Source: Stomorhina lunata
Taxonomy: Eukaryota > Arthropoda > Insecta > Diptera > Rhiniidae
Assembly (NCBI GenBank): GCA_933228675.1
Contig: OW121741.1
Span: 136,978,858-137,042,857, forward strand
Reading direction: 5' to 3'
DNA: 64,000 nt
The translations under genes and the position numbers were made by a program. Below the pieces are notes generated by a model. The model saw only the letters and a list, made by a program, of their open reading frames with translations. It ran no database searches and was not told the DNA's origin. Shown piece by piece: positions 24,790 through 37,900 of this stretch (position 1 is its first letter; every line of letters starts with the position of its first letter).

Positions 24790-25826
24790 TTCTAAAAAAA
24801 TAGTAAACTTTCGGAAAGTTTTCTACAAAAATGGTAAGCTTTCGGAAAATTTCCTAAAAAAATAGTAAATTTTCGGAAAATTTCCTATTACAATAGTAAA
24901 TTTTTGGAAAATTTCTTATAAAAATAGTAAATTTTCGGAAAATTTCCTATAAAAATAATAAATTTTCGGAAAATTTCCTATAAAAATAGTAAATTTTCGG
25001 AAAATTTCCTATAAAAATAGTAAATTTTCGGAAAATTTCCTATAAAAATGGTAAATTTTCGGAAAATTTCCTATAAAAATGGTAAATTTTCGGAAAATTT
25101 CCTATAAAAATAGTAAATTTTCGTAAAATTTCCTATAAAATAGTAAATTTTCGAAAAATTTCCTATAAAAATAGTAAATTTTGGGAAAATTTCCTACAAA
25201 AATAGTAAATTTTGGGAAAGTTTCCTATAAAAATAGTAAATTTTCGGAAAATTTCCTATAAAAATAGTAAATTTTCGGAAAATTTCCTTTAAAAAATAGT
25301 AAATTTTCGGAAAATTTCCTTAAAAAAAAAATAAATTTTCGGAAAATTTCCTTTAAAAAACAGTAAATTTTCGGAAAATTTACTTTAAAAAAAAATAAAT
25401 TTTGGAAAAATTTCCTTTAAAAAATAGTAAATTTTCCAAAAAATTTTTTTAAAAAATAGTAAATTTTCGGAAAATTTCCTTTAAAAAATAGTAAATTTTC
25501 GGAAAACTTCCTTTAAAAAAAGTAAATTTTCGGAAAATTTCCTTTAAAAAATAGTAAATTTTCGGAAAATTTCCTTTAAAAAAAATAGTAAATTTTCCAA
25601 AAAATTTTTTTAAAAAATAGTAAATTTTCGGAAAATTTCCTTTAAAAAATAGTAAATTTTCGGAAAACTTCCTTTAAAAAAAGTAAATTTTCGGAAAATT
25701 TCCTTTAAAAAATAACAAATTTTTGGAAAATTTCCTTAAAAATAGTAAAATTTCGGAAAATTTCCGATAAAAATAGTAAATTTTCGGAAAATTTCCCATA
25801 AAAATGGTAAAATTTCGTAAAGTTTA
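24790..25826 (-). repeat. Family C array C1, 31-bp, minus orientation, ~33 copies
   Basis: Units read AGTAAATTTTCGGAAAATTT then CCTATAAAAAT, the exact reverse complement of the C2 consensus at 27515-30245. The right half uses a CCTTTAAAAAA variant. A 161-bp block is tandemly duplicated: the marker ATTTTCC..AAATTTTTTT occurs at 25431 and 25592, and GGAAAACTTCC at 25501 and 25662. Confidence 0.93.
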
Positions 25827-27514
25827 TTAATAGGTTTGACACACAGTATAAAATAATGAAATTATAAAATGTAATGTATGTATGTATGCCTATACATACA
25901 TACATTTAAACTTAAGTCATATACATACATAATAGGAATAAAAGTACATTTCAGTTTCACATCAGCAACAGCAATGCCAACAACAACTACAAACAAAGTG
26001 TTTGTGTATAAGTTAAGGAAACAGAAGGAAATTGATTTTTGAATTGTTTTTTTTTTTTAAGAACATTCTTTCATTCACTATATCTCACTCTTGCTGGTGG
26101 CTACGACACAATGCAACAATTTTCATTCCTCGTTACTAAAATATTAATAATAATACTGGGAATATTGTAATTTTTTCGATATTTTAAAATCGCCTTTAAG
26201 TTTTCATATTGTAGACTATTTTTTTCTTCGAGATCAAATCAATTCAAATTGATTACATAATACTTTTGTTATATCTAAATATTTACATTCAAATTAATAT
26301 TTCTCAATTTAGGGTGTTAGAGGTGCAAATCATGCAATTCCAACATTTTCATTTATTTAAATTATATTAAATTAATATTGAGTAATATTTTTCTTGTATT
26401 CGAATGTAAAATCAAATTTTATAAATAAAAATTTGATTAGTAATTCCAATTTGTTGTAACAATTTAAACAATTCCATTTTGTTTGTTTGCATTTTTTTAT
26501 TTTCAATTTGAGGATTAAGCATATTATAACTGCAACTGCCCTTTAAGCAACACCTGAGGTACGTATTGTTAATAAATTTGAATTTCTATTCGTATTTATT
26601 TATCATTCTCCCTATTAATACCAAGTTCTTACAAAAAGTCAATGTAAATTGATGTTTAATCCTAAAGATCAATAGTCCAAATGTCATATTTTGACATGAC
26701 CCTTTATATATAAAACAAGCTTAAAAAACACAAAAGGTCAAAATATTATTTACCTAAAAGCAATTTTATGTAGACATTTCCAAATGTCGATCGATGTTTG
26801 GTTTTGTTGTATAAAAAGAAGAAAAAATAATTCTCTTGTTAACAAATGTACATTGTACACATGTCAATTAGAGAAAAAATGAAAACTTAAAATACCAAAA
26901 AAAGTAAGAAAAAATAATATACAATAACAATAAGATAACATTGCAAAATAAAATTAAAACTTGTCAACAGTTGGCATTTAAATGGGGGAGACATGAACCC
27001 AAATAAAACCCTTATAAATAGACGGGACACTCATATCCTTGAGAATTTTATAAAAATAAAAATCCCTAACCAAAATACAATAATACTTATCAAAATTAAA
27101 GTGTTTAAGATTCTTGGCAATACAAATATTTACCAGAAAAGGAATCCCTAAGAAATAGTTTTGGGTTTTTAGTGTAAAAAAGAGGGACTAATTGTAATGG
27201 CTCCCTTATTGGTGATACTTTATCTTAATCTCAAATAAGGAAAATACTTATCTTAAAGTTACATACATTCACCTAAGTTGTTATTATTGTTGTAAAGTAA
27301 ATATTTAAAACTCTCCAGTCAGTACTTGAGACATTAAAAAAACATGTTGGCAATGACAGGAGTTAAGAAAAAGTAAAAATTTATAAATAAAGGAAATATA
27401 AAGTCGTTAAGAGTTAATTTGTTAAAAGTTATTAAAGATACTTAAAGCTATTAGTGCCGCTTTAAATTACTATTGTATAAAATTATTCGCAAAATAAAAA
27501 TTTTTAAATCATTT
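25827..27514. other. AT-rich spacer between inverted arrays C1 and C2
   Basis: Holds the TATG/CATA hairpin at 25873-25906, CAACAAC-type sequence near 25970, and otherwise plain AT-rich DNA. A GAG|GTACGT donor-like site at about 26563 has no open frame upstream. No gene. Confidence 0.5.
25873..25906. repeat. TATG-repeat hairpin
   Basis: AATGTATGTATGTA pairs with TACATACATACATT across a short loop. This is a simple-repeat palindrome, likely of microsatellite origin. Confidence 0.7.
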
Positions 27515-30245
27515 TTTCCAAAATTTACTTTTTTTATCGACAACTTTCTGAAAAGTTACTATTTTTATAGAAAATTTTCCGAAAATTTTCTATTTTTATA
27601 GAAAATTTTCCGAAAATTTACTATTTTTATAGAAAATTTTCCGAAAATTGACTATTTTTATAGAAAATTTTCCGAAAATTGACTATTTTTATAGAAAATT
27701 TTCCGAAAATTTACTATTTTTATAGAAAATTTTCCGAAAATTAACTATTTTTATATTTACCGAAAATTTACTATTTTTATAGGAAATTTTCCAAAAATTT
27801 ACTTTTTTTTATAGGAAATTTTCCAAAAATTTACTATTTTTATAGGAAATTTTCCAAAAATTTACTATTTTAATAGGAAATTTCCCAAAATTTTTAAGAA
27901 AATTTACTATTTTTATAAGAAATTTTCCAAAAATTTACTATTTTTATAGGAAATTTTCCGAAAATTTACTATTTTTATAGGAAATTTTCCGAAAATTTAC
28001 TATTTTTTAAAGCAAATTTTCCGAAATTTTATTATTTTTTAAAGGAAATTTTCCGAAAATTTACTATTTTTATAGGAAATTTTCCGAAAATTTACTATTT
28101 TTATAGGAAATTTTCCGAAAATTTACTATTTTTATAGGAAATTTTCCGAAAATTTACTATTTTTATAGGAAATTTTCCGAAAATTTACTATTTTTATAGA
28201 AAATTTTCCGAAAATTTACTATTTTTATAGGAAATTTTCCGAAAATTTACTATTTTTATAGGAAATTTTCCGAAAATTTACTATTTTTATAGGAAATTTT
28301 CCGAAAATTTACTATTTTTATAGGAAATTTTCCGAAAATTTACTATTTTTATAGGAAATTTTCCGAAAATTTACTATTTTTATAGGAAATTTTCCGAAAA
28401 TTTACTATTTTTATAGGAAATTTTCCGAAAATTTACTATTTTTATAGGAAATTTTCCGAAAATTTACTATTTTTATAGGAAATTTTCCGAAAATTTACTA
28501 TTTTTATAGGAAATTTTCCGAAAATTTACTATTTTTATAGGAAATTTTCCGAAAATTTACTATTTTTATAGGAAATTTACTATTTTTATAGGAAATTTTC
28601 CGAAAATTTACTATTTTTATAGGAAATTTTCCGAAAATTTACTATTTTTATAGGAAATTTTCCGAAAATTTACTATTTTTATAGGAAATTTTCCGAAAAT
28701 TTACTATTTTTATAGGAAATTTTCCGAAAATTTACTACTTTTATAGGAAATTTTCCGAAAATTTACTATTTTTATAGGAAATTTTCCGAAAATTTACTAT
28801 TTTTATAGGAAATTTCCCGAAAATTTACTATTTCTATAGGAAATTTCTCGAAAATTTACTATTTTTATAGGAAATTTTCCGAAAATTTACTATTTTTATA
28901 GGAAATTTTCCGAAAATTTACTATTTTTATAGGAAATTTTCCGAAAATTTACTATTTTTTTAGGAAATTTTCCGAAAATTTACTATTTTTATAGGAAATT
29001 TTCCGAAAATTTACTATTTTTATAGGAAATTTTCCGAAAATTTACTATTTTTATAGGAAATTTTCCGAAAATTTACTATTTTTATAGGAAATTTTCCGAA
29101 AATTTACTATTTTTATAGGAAATTTTCCGAAAATTTACTATTTTTATAGGAAATTTTCCGAAAATTTACTATTTTTATAGGAAATTTTCCGAAAATTTAC
29201 TATTTTTATAGGAAATTTTCCGAAAATTTACTATTTTTATAGGAAATTTTCCGAAAATTTACTATTTTTATAGGAAATTTTCCGAAAATTTACTATTTTT
29301 ATAGGAAATTTTCCGAAAATTTACTATTTTTATAGAAAATTTACTATTTTTATAGGAAATTTTCCGAAAATTTACTATTTTTATAGGAAATTTTCCGAAA
29401 ATTTACTATTTTTATAGGAAATTTTCCGAAAATTTACTATTTTTATAGGAAATTTTCCGAAAATTTACTACTTTTATAGGAAATTTTCCGAAAATTTACT
29501 ATTTTTATAGGAAATTTTCCGAAAATTTACTATTTTTATAGGAAATTTCCCGAAAATTTACTATTTCTATAGGAAATTTCCCGAAAATTTACTATTTTTA
29601 TAGGAAATTTTCCGAAAATTTACTATTTTTATAGGAAATTTTCCGAAAATTTACTATTTTTATAGGAAATTTTCCGAAAATTTACTATTTTTTTAGGAAA
29701 TTTTCCGAAAATTTACTATTTTTATAGGAAATTTTCCGAAAATTTACTATTTTTATAGGAAATTTTCCGAAAATTTACTATTTTTATAGGAAATTTTCCG
29801 AAAATTTACTATTTTTATAGGAAATTTTCCGAAAATTTACTATTTTTATAGGAAATTTTCCGAAAATTTACTATTTTTATAGGAAATTTTCCGAAAATTT
29901 ACTATTTTTATAGGAAATTTTCCGAAAATTTACTATTTTTATAGGAAATTTTCCGAAAATTTACTATTTTTATAGGAAAATTTCCGAAAATTTACTATTT
30001 TTATAGGAAAATTTCCGAAAATTTACTATTTTTATAGGAAATTTTCCGAAAATTTACTATTTTTATAGGAAATTTTCCGAAAATTTACTATTTTTATAGG
30101 AAATTTTCCGAAAATTTACTATTTTTATAGGAAATTTTGCAAAAATTTCTATTTTAATAGGATATTTGCAAAAAAAATTACTATTTTTATAGGAAAATTT
30201 CTCAAAATTTACTACTTTTATAGGAAATTTTCTGAAAAATTATTT
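27515..30245 (+). repeat. Family C array C2, 31-bp, ~88 copies
   Basis: The monomer is GGAAATTTTCCGAAAATTTA then CTATTTTTATA. Three A/T tracts lie about 10 bp apart and the period is close to three helical turns, a pattern expected to give curved DNA. GGAAATTTTCC is itself a palindrome. The core 28050-30120 is nearly uniform. Rare variants recur exactly 733 bp apart: ACTACTTTTA at 28733/29466, TTTCTATAGG at 28831/29564, TTTTTTTAGG at about 28961/29694. A long block has therefore been duplicated. Confidence 0.95.
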
Positions 30246-31444
30246 ATTTTAAAGAAAGATTTAAGATTTTAATATCGTTCTTTATTAAGTTCAACTTAAC
30301 TCAAACTTTTGTTAAATATTTTTTTCAAAGTTTAAACTTTATTAAGAAAACATTTTAAAGATTTTTTGTTTTAATAATTTGTTTAACCTTTTTATCCAAC
30401 TTTTGTCTTTAGATAAAATTCTGCTTTTCCCATTTCTTTGGGTCATTTTGACTTGAAATTGTTAGATGTGGAGGTATGTTTATTCTGTTGTATTTCTATC
30501 TTAACATATGCATCTGAAAACATTTGTACATATAAAAACTTGCTATATATGTCAATTTGTTTTAGTGTTTAAATATATTTGTTTGTTTATATGTTTATGT
30601 TATGGCTTCATAACTTTAAATTGTACAATACTCGTACAATTTGAAGTTGTTTCTAGTTTCTTTTTTGTTATTTTTCTTGTGTTTTTTGGTTTGTAATTTT
30701 ACCCTCACTGACTACCACTTCTCTAAAGAATTACATAGTTTATCTTTTTTTAACATAACTAAAAATATACAGTGACTACAGAAAAAAGTAGTTTGTTTTT
30801 TAAAAGTATTAAAGTTTTAAAATTAAGTGAACTTAAGTTCATTTAGAAGATTTTACTGTAACAAACAAATTGTTTTGTGAAAATAAATGTTTTTTTTTCT
30901 TTGTTAGTGTTTAGAGTACATGAGCTTCAGATTAGGATGTTGTTATTTAGTTCCTGTTTTCCTCTTTTTCAAATGTTTCTTTTACATTTGTGGTTTTTAG
31001 TTTAAATTGTTTTTTAATTTTTTTCTATTCTCTTACAGACAACTTGCAACAATTTTAAATATTGTAGTTGTGTTTTTTTACTTATGCTGTTGTTTTTATT
31101 TTATTATAATCAACATTTAGTGCAGAAAATAGTAAATGAAGATGTAATTGTAAAAATGTACAAGATCGACAACTATAACGAAAACTTAAGCAATAACAAC
31201 ATTTATTTAAAAAAAATATATATAGAACATATGACCTTTATTGTTAGTGCTTTTAAAGGTTGATTGTTTCTCCTGTGGTTTTTTATTATCCTTGTTTCCT
31301 TGTCAGTTACTCAATATTAAAATGTTTAAGGTTTTGTTTGTCCAATGTAACATTGGTCTCAATACTTGTTAAGCAATTGGTGACTACAATATTTCCAATT
31401 ATCTGCCAACGGAATTCGGATGTAAATTAAAATAAAAGTAGTTT
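30246..31444. other. AT-rich spacer, no gene seen
   Basis: T-rich single-copy-looking DNA between C2 (+) and C3 (-). The 62-codon open frame at 30508-30696 is hydrophobic and low complexity, without a recognisable family. No other feature. Confidence 0.5.
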
Positions 31445-32588
31445 CGAAAGGTATTTTCAAAAATTAATAAACATTCGAAATAGTTCCTATAAATAGAAAA
31501 TTTTTAAAACATTTCCTAATAAATGTTTTTCCTACAAAAAAAGTACATTTTTGAAAAATTTCCTATAAAAATAGTAAATTTTCAAAAAATTTCCTATAAA
31601 AATGGTAAACTTTTAGGAAAATTTCCTACAAAAATAGAAAATTTTCGAAAATTTCCTATACAAATAGTAAATTTTCTAAAAGATTTAAGAAAATTATAAA
31701 AATTTTATAAAAATAATAATAAATTTTCGGAAAACTTCCTATAAAAATAGCAAGTTTTTGGAAAATTACCTATAAAAATAATAAATTTTCGGAAAAGCTT
31801 CTATAAATTTAATAATTGTTACTATATTTATGGAAAGTTTTCATAAAATTTCCTATAAAAATAGTAAATTTTCGGAAAATTTCCTATAAAAATAGAAAAT
31901 TTTTGGAAAAATTCCTATAAAAATAGTAAATTTTCGGAAAATTTCCTATAAAAATAGTAAATTTTCGGAAAATTTCCTATAAAAATAGTAAATTTTCGGA
32001 AAATTTATTAAAAAATTAAAAAATAGAATTTCCTATAAAATAGTAAATTTTTGGAGAATTTCCTATAAAAATAGTAAATTTTTGGAAAATTTCCTATAAA
32101 AATAGCAAATTTTTTGAAAATTTCTTATAAAAATAGTAAATTTTTAGAAAATTTTCCTATAAAAATAGTAAATTTTCGGAAAATTTCCTATAAAAATAGT
32201 AAATTTTCGGAAAATTTCCTATAAAAATAGTAAATTTTCGGAAAATTTCCTATAAAAATAGTAAATTTTCGGAAAATTTCCTATAAAAATAGTAAATTTT
32301 CGGAAAATTTCCTATAAAAATAGTAAATTTTTGGAAAATTTCCTATAAAAATAGTAATTTTTCGGAAAATTTCCTATAAAAATAGTAAATTTTCGGAAAA
32401 TTTATTAAAAAATTAAAAAATAAAATTTCCTATAAAATTACTACATTTTTGGAGAATTTCCTATAAAAATAGTAAATTTTTGGAAAATTTTCCTATAAAA
32501 ATTATATATTGCCTTTATCGTAATCCTAAATTTTCAAAAAATTTCCTATTAAAAAAAAAATAATAAATTTTCAAAAACTTTTCTATGG
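31445..32588 (-). repeat. Family C array C3, 31-bp, minus orientation, ~37 copies
   Basis: Units read AGTAAATTTTCGGAAAATTT then CCTATAAAAAT, the same orientation as C1 and opposite to C2 and C4. The left end is diverged. A block marked by TTTATTAAAAAATTAAAAAA occurs at 32004 and 32401, a 397-bp offset, with the following GGAGAATTTCC units matching too. Confidence 0.92.
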
Positions 32589-34913
32589 CAAAGTGCAAAA
32601 TAATTGCTTTTGATTACTAAAAATTTAATTAACATGGAATTTTGTCTACTTAAAAGGAAATTCTGAAAAAAAATTCCATCAAAAAACTGTGCCCTTATTC
32701 TAAAAACGCAAAAAAAATATTTAATTTAAAGAATTCCAATTGTTTTCGTAATTTCGAAAGATTTTTTTTTTGCTTTACTTCGGACGTAAATATTTGAAAA
32801 TCGTTAAGTAAAATAAATGTTTAGCTGTCTACGAAACTAATTGCTAGAAATATGTTAACGAGATGCTAAAGCAAATATTTCACTTGCTTTCCACTTTTTG
32901 GTTGATGTTGTTCACATCCAAAATGTGTCAGCAGAAGTGAAGTCATTTATCATTTGAGGGAAAACAAAAGGAAAAGTAATTGAGAAAATTAACAGGACTT
33001 TACCTACAACTTGAACTTGTTGTTATTGTTGTTTTTAGGTTAATTTTTTCAAAATGTTTTTAACTTTTCAAAAGAAATAAAAAATAAATATAAACAATTC
33101 ACTTTTAAACCACATAATTGTTAATATATTAATTTAGTTATAACAGCGGAATGACTAATGTTTACGTAATGTCTTCATTTTATTTGATTCATCCACAAAG
33201 AAGATTTTTCATTAGTTAAATTTATTCTGACTGGGGTTTTGCATATGGAACCCTTGAAATGTCCTGAGGAGTTTCTGTTGTTCTTCTTGTTTCTTGCTGG
33301 TTCATTTAATACCAAAAGCTTTGGCATAAAGATTTCGTAACAGCTGCTGTTGCTTTTTCCTAGAGGTGTAACCTTTTTTGACTTCTCTTCATTTAACCCT
33401 TGAAATATGTTAACTGATGTTAGACTTAAGTTTATAAATTAAGCAGAAAACCAACAAATAGATTAATTACAATATTTTTAAGCTTTAGGGTTTGGATGTG
33501 TTGCATATGTTTCCTTTCATTTTAATAGACTTTGGAGGAGTAACATAATGTTTCAGTGATGAGGGTTAAATAATGATGAATTTCACATTTTTAAATAAGA
33601 AATAGGCAAATGGGATTATTGTAAAGCTTTTTATGATGACGAGTTTAGTTTTTCGGACACGTGTATCTTAGAAAACCTTTTTTATAAATTACACTATCTT
33701 TATGCGATGTTCTTAATGTAAAAAGAGTTTTTATTTTGAAATAATTGTTGATGCAAAAATTATTAAGGAAGCTTTTTACAAAAACATCTTTCAAATACTG
33801 TTTCTATCTTAAAGCTTTTTCAGAGCTTTAGCTAAGCTTTAAAAATAGCATTTTTATAAAAATTCATTAGGCCTTACTTAAAACTTTAAGGATTACAGAA
33901 GTCCCTTGAGAAAAATATTTAAATCAAACTCTCGGTTATTTAATGTCATTCATGTCAAATATTTTTCATTACAAATACAATATTTTCCCAATGCCCTTTA
34001 AAAAAGTTTTCTTGCTAACTTTAGGACATTTACAATTCAATTTGTTATCTCTAAAATTATTAACATGTTACCAATAATTTAGTAACAGACTTTGCAAACT
34101 AACTGACATGTGGCATTTAAAGTGTATTAGAAACATAAATATTTTCACGCTTTCAACCGAAAAACTTTTGCCTCTTTTTTATCCACTTTTTTTATTTCAT
34201 TTTATTACAATAATTTTTGAAAGACACTTCCGGGGGAAAAAGAAAAACCTACAACAACAAAGAAAAACACCAGACCCAACATAAGCACGAACAAAAAATT
34301 TGAAAAAAAATAAAACTTTAACGAAAATTGGAAAAATAACAAAAGAAAATATTGAAAAGAAAATCTGTTGTATTCGTTCCATTTTAGTAAAAGAAGCCCT
34401 AGTCCTGGGTTTGTTGTATAAAATTTGCATGGCTAATGAAGTGTTAGTCAGTGTTTGACAAAGAGGGCCATGATGTTGTTGCGACCATGTCAATCTTCAT
34501 TTAACTCAAAAAATATTTGCCAAAAGAAATTTATGCACAAAATGATAAAATATATATAAATTAAGTTCTTTTAAAGAGGGAGCCGGGCCTTTAGTGAATT
34601 TTTATGTTTTTTTCCTATTTTTACAATTTTTAATAAGAGGCGTTTTACTTTAATAAAATTTTTTGTTAAGTCTACTTTTGTTTTTGCTGTTTTTCGTTTC
34701 AATTATTATAATAAATGTTGGGGAAAAAAATAAATCTGTTTTTTATTTCTTCATGGCTTTTGGTCATTGAAAGAGCAACAACAACAAATAAAATTCCTAT
34801 AAAAATTTGACGTGTCACTCGCAACTTTTGGATTAAATTTTTCATATTTATATTTTTTCGGTAGCTGATGACCGCTGTTTTGTTAGTGTTAGTTATGATG
34901 TTTTCTGTGAGGG
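32589..34913. other. AT-rich spacer, no gene seen
   Basis: Single-copy-looking sequence with GTTGTTGTT-type stretches. The 98-codon minus-strand open frame at 34197-34493 is Phe/Lys-rich, lacks a domain, and is probably chance. No RNA gene seen. Confidence 0.5.
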
Positions 34914-37900
34914 GCACAGTGAAACAAGAAAGTAAAATTTGCTATTTTCATAAGAAATTTTTCAAAAATTTCTTACTTTTATAGGAAATTTTTTTAAAAA
35001 TGTCATATTTTTATTGGAAATTTTTCAAAAATTTCTTATTTTTATAGGAAATTTTTAAAAAATTTCTTATTTTTTTAGAAAATTTTTCAAAAATTTCTTA
35101 TTTTTTTAGGAAATTTTTCAAAAATTTTCTTATTTTTATAGGAAAATTTTCAAAAATTTCTTATTTTTATAGGAAATTTTTAAAAAATTTCTTATTTTTA
35201 TGGGAAATTTTTCAAAAATTTCTTATTTTTATAGGAAACTTTTTTAAATTTTTTTATTTCTATAGGAAATTTTTTTAAAATTTCTTATTTTTATAGGAAA
35301 TTCTTCAAAAATTTCTTATTTTTATAGGAAAATTTTCAAAAATGTCTTATTTTTATGGGAAATTTTTCAAAAATTTCTTATTTTTATAGGAAATTTTGCA
35401 AAATTTCTTATTTTTATAGGAAATTTTTCAAAACTTTCTTATTTTTATAGGAAATTTTTCAAAAATTTTTTATTTTTATAGGAATTTTTCAAAAATTTCT
35501 GATTTTTATAAGAAATTTTTCAAAAATTTCTTATTTTTATAGGAAATTTTTCAAAAATTTCTTATTTTTATAGGAAATTTTTCAAAAATTTCTTATTTTT
35601 ATAGGAAAATTTTCAAAAATTTCTTATTTTTATAGGAAATTTTTCAAAAATTTCTTACTTTTATAGAAAATTTTTCAAAAATTTCTTATTTTTATTGTAA
35701 ATTTTTCAAAAATTTCTTATTTTTATAGGAAATTTTTCAAAAATGTTTCTTTTTATAGGAAATTTTTCAAAAATTTCTTATTTTTATAGGAAATTTTTCA
35801 AAAATTTCTTATTTATATAAGAAATTATTCAAAATCTTGTTTTTATAGGAAATTATTCCAAAATTTCTTATTTTTATAGGAAATTTTTTAAAAATTTCTT
35901 ATTTTTATAGGAAATTTTTCGAACATTTCTTATTTTAATAGAAAATTTTTCAAAAATTTCTTATTTTTATAGGAAATTTTTTAAACATTTTTCGAAAATC
36001 TTTAATTTTGATAGGAAATTTTAAGAACATTCACTATTTTTATAAGAAATTTTGCCAAACTTTATTATTATTATAGAAAATTTTTCGAAAATTTACTATT
36101 TTTATAGGAAATTTTCCGAAACTTTACTATTTTTATAGGAATTTTTTTTTAAAAATTTACTATTTTTATAGGAAATTTTTTGAAAATTTACAATTTTAAT
36201 AGGAAAATTTAAAAAAATTTAATATCTTTTTAGAAAATTTTCTATTTGTATTGGAACTTTTCTAGTTTTATAAAAAACTTTTAAAAAATTGTCTATTTTT
36301 TTAGGAAATTTTTCAAAAATTTTCTATTTATTTTTTTTGAGAAAATTTAAAAAAAAATTTCTATTTTTTTAGGAAATTTTCCCAAAACATTCTATTTTTA
36401 TAGGAAATTTTTCCAAAAGTTTATATTTTTATAGGAAATTTTTCGAAAATTTTCAATTTTTATAGCAAATGTTCTGAAAATTTGTATTTTTATGGGAAAT
36501 TTTCGGAAAATTTTCTATTTTTATAGGAAATTTTCAGAAATTTTATTATTTTTATAGGAAATTTTCATAAAAAAATGATGTTTTTTAATATTTTTTAAAA
36601 AAATTATGTTTTCTTATTTTTATAGGAAATTTTTTTAAAAATTTCTTATTTTTATAGGAAATTTTTTTAAAAATTTCTTATTTTTATAGGAAATTTTTTA
36701 ATAATTTCTTATTTTTATAGGAAATTTTTCAAAAGTTTCTTATTTTTATAGGAAATTTTTAAAAAATTTCTTAATTTATAAGAAATTTTTCAAAAATTTC
36801 TTATTTTTATAAGAAATTTTTCAAAAATTTCTTATTTTTATAGGCAATTTTTCAAAAATTTATTATTTTTTAGGAAATTTTTCAAAAATTTATTATTTTT
36901 ATAGGAAATTTTTCAAAAATTTCTAATTGCTATAGGAAATTTTTCAAAAGTTTCTTATTTTTATAGGAGATTTTTCAAAAATTTGTAATTTTTATAGGAA
37001 ATTTTTCAAAAATTTCTTAATTTTATAGGAATTTTTTCAAAAATTTCTTATTTTTATAGGAAATTTTTCAAAAATTTCTTATTTATATAGGAAATTTTTT
37101 AAAAATTTCTTATTTTTATAGGAAATTTTTTAAAAATTTTTTATTTTTATAGGAAACTATTTTTATAAGAAATTTTTCAAAAATTTTCTTATTTTTATAA
37201 GAAATTTTTCAAAAATTTCTTATTTTTATAGGAAATTTTTCAAAAATTTCTTATTTTTAAGGAAATTTTTCAAAAATTTCTTATTTTTATAGGAAATTTT
37301 TCAAAAATTTCTTATTTTTATAGGAAATTTTTCAAAAATTTCTTATTTTTGTAGGAAATTTTTCAAAAATTTCTTATTTTTATAGGAAATTTTTCAAATA
37401 TTTTTTATTTTTATAGGACATTTTTCAAATATATTTTTTCAAATATATTTTATAGGAAATTTTCCGAAAATTTTCTATTTTTATAGGAAATTTTCCGAAA
37501 ATTTTCTATTTTTATAGAAAATTTTATATTTTTGTAGGAAATTTTCCGAAAATTTTCTATTTTTATAGGAAATTTTCCGAAAATTTTCTATTTTTATAGG
37601 AAATTTTCCGAAAATTTTCTATTTTTATAGGAAATTTTCCCAAAGTTTTCTATTTTTATAGGAAATTTTCCCAAAATTTTCTATTTTTATAGGGAATTTT
37701 CCCAAAATTTTCTATTTTTATAGGAAATTTTCCCAAAATTTTCTATTTTTATAGGAAATTTTCCCAAAATTTTCTATTTTTATAGGAAACTTTACCAAAA
37801 TTTTCTATTTTTATAGGAAATTTTCCCAAAATTTTCTAGCTTTATAGGAAATTTTCCCAAAATTTTCTATTTTTATTGGAAATTTCCCTAAATTTTCTAT

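Noticed and set aside
27515..30245. CTATTTTTATAG in C units as a MEF2 site
   Set aside because: The MEF2 pattern is ten bases (YTAWWWWTAR). This motif has two extra central bases and fails in both registers.
34197..34493. 98-codon minus-strand open frame
   Set aside because: The N-terminal part looks ordinary, but the rest is Phe- and Lys-rich low complexity from T-rich DNA. No family is recognised and no exon borders fit well.
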